Shown here one piece after another: positions 5,768-8,022 of a stretch of DNA of 8,022 bases. Below the pieces are notes generated by a model that saw nothing but the letters and a program-made list of their open reading frames with translations, did no database searches and was not told the DNA's origin. Made by a program: the position numbers and the translations under genes. The stretch spans positions 1-8,022 of the forward strand of contig JBBRMY010000117.1 in NCBI GenBank assembly GCA_038230595.1, in the 5' to 3' direction. Position 1 is the stretch's first letter. Every line of letters starts with the position of its first letter. The stretch comes from JBBRMY01 sp038230595. GTDB taxonomy: Bacteria; Bacteroidota; Ignavibacteria; Tepidaquicellales; Tepidaquicellaceae.

Positions 5768-7226
5768 GAAAAGCTCCGACCTTCTATTCCACTTAATTAA
5801 TTCGCTGTCTAAAAGCGAGAAGAGATATTTCATATCTAAAAACAAGTCTTCTTCTGTTTATATAAAGCTTTTTCGTGGGATCGAAAAACAGAGCGCTAAA
5901 GGATATTATGATGAAAAACTGATCAAAGAGAAACATGCAAAAGAAAAGTTTGTTAAGCAGCTGACATATACTAAAAACTATTTATATGAGCTTATCAGTG
6001 AAAGCCTTATTAAATTTCATCGCAAAAGTAGTATTGAAAGCCTGATATATAGCCTGGTTTTAAGTGCAAAGATCTTTTTCAATAAATCGCTTTTCGAAGG
6101 TTACTTCCGGAACATCGAGAAAGCTAAAGTAATGGCATACAAATACGAAAGGTTTGGAATTGTACTTGAAATAATTGTACTACAAAAACAGCTGATCCGG
6201 GCAAAGGATATGAAAAGAATAAAACTGTCATATCTTCAGAAGGAAGAAAATGAAATATTTTTAAAGATGAAAAATTTAAATACATTCTCAAAGCTTCAGG
6301 GTGATGTCAACATTTTGATAAAAAGGGTTAACAATACAGGAAGCAGGGTTGCAATCCTTACGATCGAAAATATTCTCAGGAATAAATTATTAAATTCTGA
6401 GAAACAGGCATTGACAATTCAGGCTAAAGATATTTATTATGATCTTAAAATATTCGATTCGGAATTCAATGGAGATTTTGGCACTGCATTAAAGCTGCTT
6501 TTGAAAAAAAGGGATAATTATATTGACAACGAAGAGATATTCAGAATAAATGTAAATTATCAGATCAGTACTATTGTTTATAATCTTGCTGCTTACTATC
6601 TGGAAACCGGTAATACAAAAGAGTTTGAAAAGCAATTACGTCATTACAAAAATAGAAGAGTTAATGACAGCGAAACTGATTTAATTGCTGATCTTGATAC
6701 TAATACAATATTTCTGAGATTTCTTTTTCTCAAAAGAGGTGCTGCAGATTTTAAAAGATACGCTGAATCTGTTTTAGAGCATTTGAAAGTTAATGAAAGT
6801 AAAATAACAAAAGATTATCTTCTATCTGTATATTATAATATCGCGCTTCTTTATTTCAATTCCGGTGATGCAGAAAACTCTCTTAATACTCTAAATCTTT
6901 TATTCAATCATCGTTTTAAGAATTTCCGTAAAGATCTGCTTAATGCGGGGAGGATCTTATCTTTTTTTATCCACTATGATCTGGAAAACTATGATCTTCT
7001 GGAAAATATTCTGCGATCATATAAAAGAAATAAAAGCTTAACTCCTGCTCAGCGTACCGTTGCTTCTTATATTGGCAAGCTTATTAATTCAAATTCTGGC
7101 AAGTTAAGGTCCATTCTTACAGATTTCCGATCTGATATAATTAAGCTGAAAAATGACAGGATAGAAAGACATTCCTTCCGTTATTTCGATCCCGAGGTTT
7201 GGATCGCAACAAAAATCTCACTATAA
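5766..7226 (+). CDS. Helical-repeat (TPR-like) protein, Bacteroidota family
   Basis: This 486-residue protein has no signal peptide or membrane segment, so it is probably cytoplasmic. It begins with the stretch MKSSDLLFHLINSLSKSEKR followed by YF. I recognise this start (LIxSLSKSEKRYF) from a family of roughly 500-residue Bacteroidota/Ignavibacteria proteins of unknown function. The N-terminal 90 residues are strongly basic (KEKHAKEKFVKQL, KFHRKSS). The rest is predicted all-helical. At least one unit reads like a TPR: YYNIALLYFNSGDAENSLNTLNLLFN spans about residues 358-383. Earlier units such as YNLAAYYLETGNTKEFEKQL are similar. TPR-like proteins usually mediate protein contacts; no enzyme motif is seen. 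The conserved family N-terminus supports this start. It is divergent from the FG-GAP gene and 42 bp upstream of the VOC gene on the same strand. Confidence 0.8.
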   Translation: MKSSDLLFHLINSLSKSEKRYFISKNKSSSVYIKLFRGIEKQSAKGYYDEKLIKEKHAKEKFVKQLTYTKNYLYELISESLIKFHRKSSIESLIYSLVLSAKIFFNKSLFEGYFRNIEKAKVMAYKYERFGIVLEIIVLQKQLIRAKDMKRIKLSYLQKEENEIFLKMKNLNTFSKLQGDVNILIKRVNNTGSRVAILTIENILRNKLLNSEKQALTIQAKDIYYDLKIFDSEFNGDFGTALKLLLKKRDNYIDNEEIFRINVNYQISTIVYNLAAYYLETGNTKEFEKQLRHYKNRRVNDSETDLIADLDTNTIFLRFLFLKRGAADFKRYAESVLEHLKVNESKITKDYLLSVYYNIALLYFNSGDAENSLNTLNLLFNHRFKNFRKDLLNAGRILSFFIHYDLENYDLLENILRSYKRNKSLTPAQRTVASYIGKLINSNSGKLRSILTDFRSDIIKLKNDRIERHSFRYFDPEVWIATKISL

Positions 7227-7268
7227 GATTAAATGTTAAAATTGTAACTTCAGTAAACTATCTATTAA

Positions 7269-7649
7269 ATGGAGAATATAAAGATCGCAGAAGGACATAA
7301 CAGGCTGATGCCTTATATGCGGGTTAAAGGAGCCGATAAATTAATTGAATTTTTAAAAATAGTTTTCGATGCAGAGGAAAGCTTTAAAATGCTGAGGGAA
7401 GAAAATAAAGTGCAGCATGCTGAGATCCGAATCGGAGAAAGTATTATAATGATCTCTGAATCTAATGAAGAATTCAAAGCTGAGACATCTGATATTTATA
7501 TCTATGTTGAAGATGCAGATAAAACTTATGAGATTGCTCTGGCAAATGGAGCTTCTGCTTTTATGAAGCCTCAAAAGCAATCTTATGCAGAAAAAGGTGG
7601 TGGCTTTAAAGATCCTTCGGGAAATACGTGGTGGATATCCTCTTTATAA
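7269..7649 (+). CDS. VOC-superfamily protein (glyoxalase/PhnB-like)
   Basis: This 126-residue protein has the length of a single VOC (vicinal oxygen chelate) subunit, which normally dimerises. Two beta-alpha-beta-beta-beta modules are visible. The first starts LMPYMRVKGADKLIEFLKIVFDA and includes VQHAEIRIGESIIMIS, spanning about residues 13-63. The second starts SDIYIYVEDADKTYEIALANGA (about 74-95) and ends GGGFKDPSGNTWWIS (110-124). The second half keeps the typical DP.GN.WW ending of PhnB/bleomycin-resistance-like members. His50 is a plausible metal ligand; other ligands cannot be fixed by eye. The family includes glyoxalases, dioxygenases, epimerases and antibiotic-binding proteins, so the reaction is not predictable. 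It lies 42 bp after the helical-repeat gene and 62 bp before the DUF1569-like gene, possibly in one operon. No Shine-Dalgarno is seen. Confidence 0.85.
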   Translation: MENIKIAEGHNRLMPYMRVKGADKLIEFLKIVFDAEESFKMLREENKVQHAEIRIGESIIMISESNEEFKAETSDIYIYVEDADKTYEIALANGASAFMKPQKQSYAEKGGGFKDPSGNTWWISSL

Positions 7650-7688
7650 ATGAATATGAAGAAAAGTGAGGGATTCTTCTTTATAAAT
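7641..7688 (+). repeat. 11-bp direct repeat across VOC stop codon
   Basis: TCTTTATAAAT occurs at 7641-7651, overlapping the VOC stop codon, and again at 7678-7688, with a 37-bp period. Between them GAAGAA (7658-7663) and TTCTTC (7674-7679) can form a weak stem. This could be a small local duplication or chance in AT-rich sequence. Confidence 0.35.
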
Positions 7689-7711
7689 TTGAAAAAATAA
7701 AATAATTGAAA

Positions 7712-8022
7712 ATGAAAAGTCTGTTTGATAAAACTGAAAACTCAAACGTAATACAGCGCATTGAAAAACTAACAGCAGATTCAAAAGCATTATGGGGAAC
7801 TATGACAGTTTCTCAAATGCTTAAGCATATGAACATGGCTGTTAAGAATGCTTCCGGAGAATTGAAATTTGAAAGAAGCGAAGTGGGGAAAAAATTTGCA
7901 GAAATGGCAAAGCCCATGGTATTTAGTGATGAGCCTTTTGGAAAGAGCCTGCCTTCCGATGAAAACTTTATAATGAAAGATGATCCTGATTTTCTTGTAG
8001 AACGCACGTCCTTGATCGAATC
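7712..8022 (+). CDS. DUF1569-like protein, 3' end outside window
   Basis: The frame is open from ATG 7712 through 103 codons to the window edge. It starts MKSLFDKTENSNVIQRIEKL and contains WGTMTVSQMLKHM (28-40), the hallmark of the DUF1569 family, which has a DinB-like four-helix fold. His39 sits where DinB-like proteins place a metal ligand. Family members are about 150 residues, so roughly two thirds is present. The family has no assigned reaction; DinB-like relatives are often thiol transferases or stress-linked proteins. There is no Shine-Dalgarno upstream, only an A-rich leader. It follows the VOC gene by 62 bp and may share its transcript. Confidence 0.75.
   Translation, partial: MKSLFDKTENSNVIQRIEKLTADSKALWGTMTVSQMLKHMNMAVKNASGELKFERSEVGKKFAEMAKPMVFSDEPFGKSLPSDENFIMKDDPDFLVERTSLIE

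Noticed and set aside
7353..8007. Minus-strand open frames at 7353-7580 and 7813-8007.
   Set aside because: They lie opposite the VOC and DUF1569-like genes, whose family motifs settle the coding strand.

Overview
The window looks like chromosomal DNA from an AT-rich member of the Bacteroidota/Chlorobi lineage, most likely an Ignavibacteria-type organism. The main evidence is a C-terminal type IX secretion (T9SS) sorting domain with the NYPNPFNP signature. Other support comes from start codons without Shine-Dalgarno sequences, one candidate promoter of the Bacteroidota TTTG/TAnnTTTG type, and two large secreted repeat-domain proteins. The taxonomic assignment is inference.

Layout: (1) 1-1304, minus strand: N-terminal part of a secreted protein with lamin-tail (LTD), CARDB-like and second LTD domains, cut by the window edge. 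(2) 1515-2375, plus: secreted NlpC/P60-family cysteine hydrolase. (3) 2470-3318, plus: class I SAM-dependent methyltransferase with an N-terminal Trm112-like zinc ribbon. (4) 3350-3427: short relic repeating the last 13 codons of the NlpC/P60 gene, so the methyltransferase lies between an intact and a leftover copy of the same gene end. (5) 3428-3799: non-coding, with a nested palindrome, a perfect 18-bp inverted repeat inside a cluster of seven 8-bp iteron-like repeats, and a third hairpin near the downstream gene. (6) 3800-5617, minus: secreted seven-repeat FG-GAP/VCBS protein with UnbV/ASPIC domain and T9SS tail. (7) 5766-7226, plus: cytoplasmic helical-repeat protein of a Bacteroidota family of unknown function. 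(8) 7269-7649, plus: VOC (glyoxalase/PhnB-like) protein. (9) 7712 to the window end, plus: DUF1569-like protein, truncated by the window edge.

The genes do not form an obvious pathway. Three of them (LTD, NlpC/P60, FG-GAP) act outside the cytoplasm and fit an envelope/surface theme. The last three plus-strand genes are closely spaced (42 and 62 bp gaps) and may be co-transcribed. I found no RNA gene, transposase, CRISPR array, or recognisable defence system. The least explained parts are the duplicated NlpC/P60 gene end flanking the methyltransferase and the structured 3428-3799 intergenic region.
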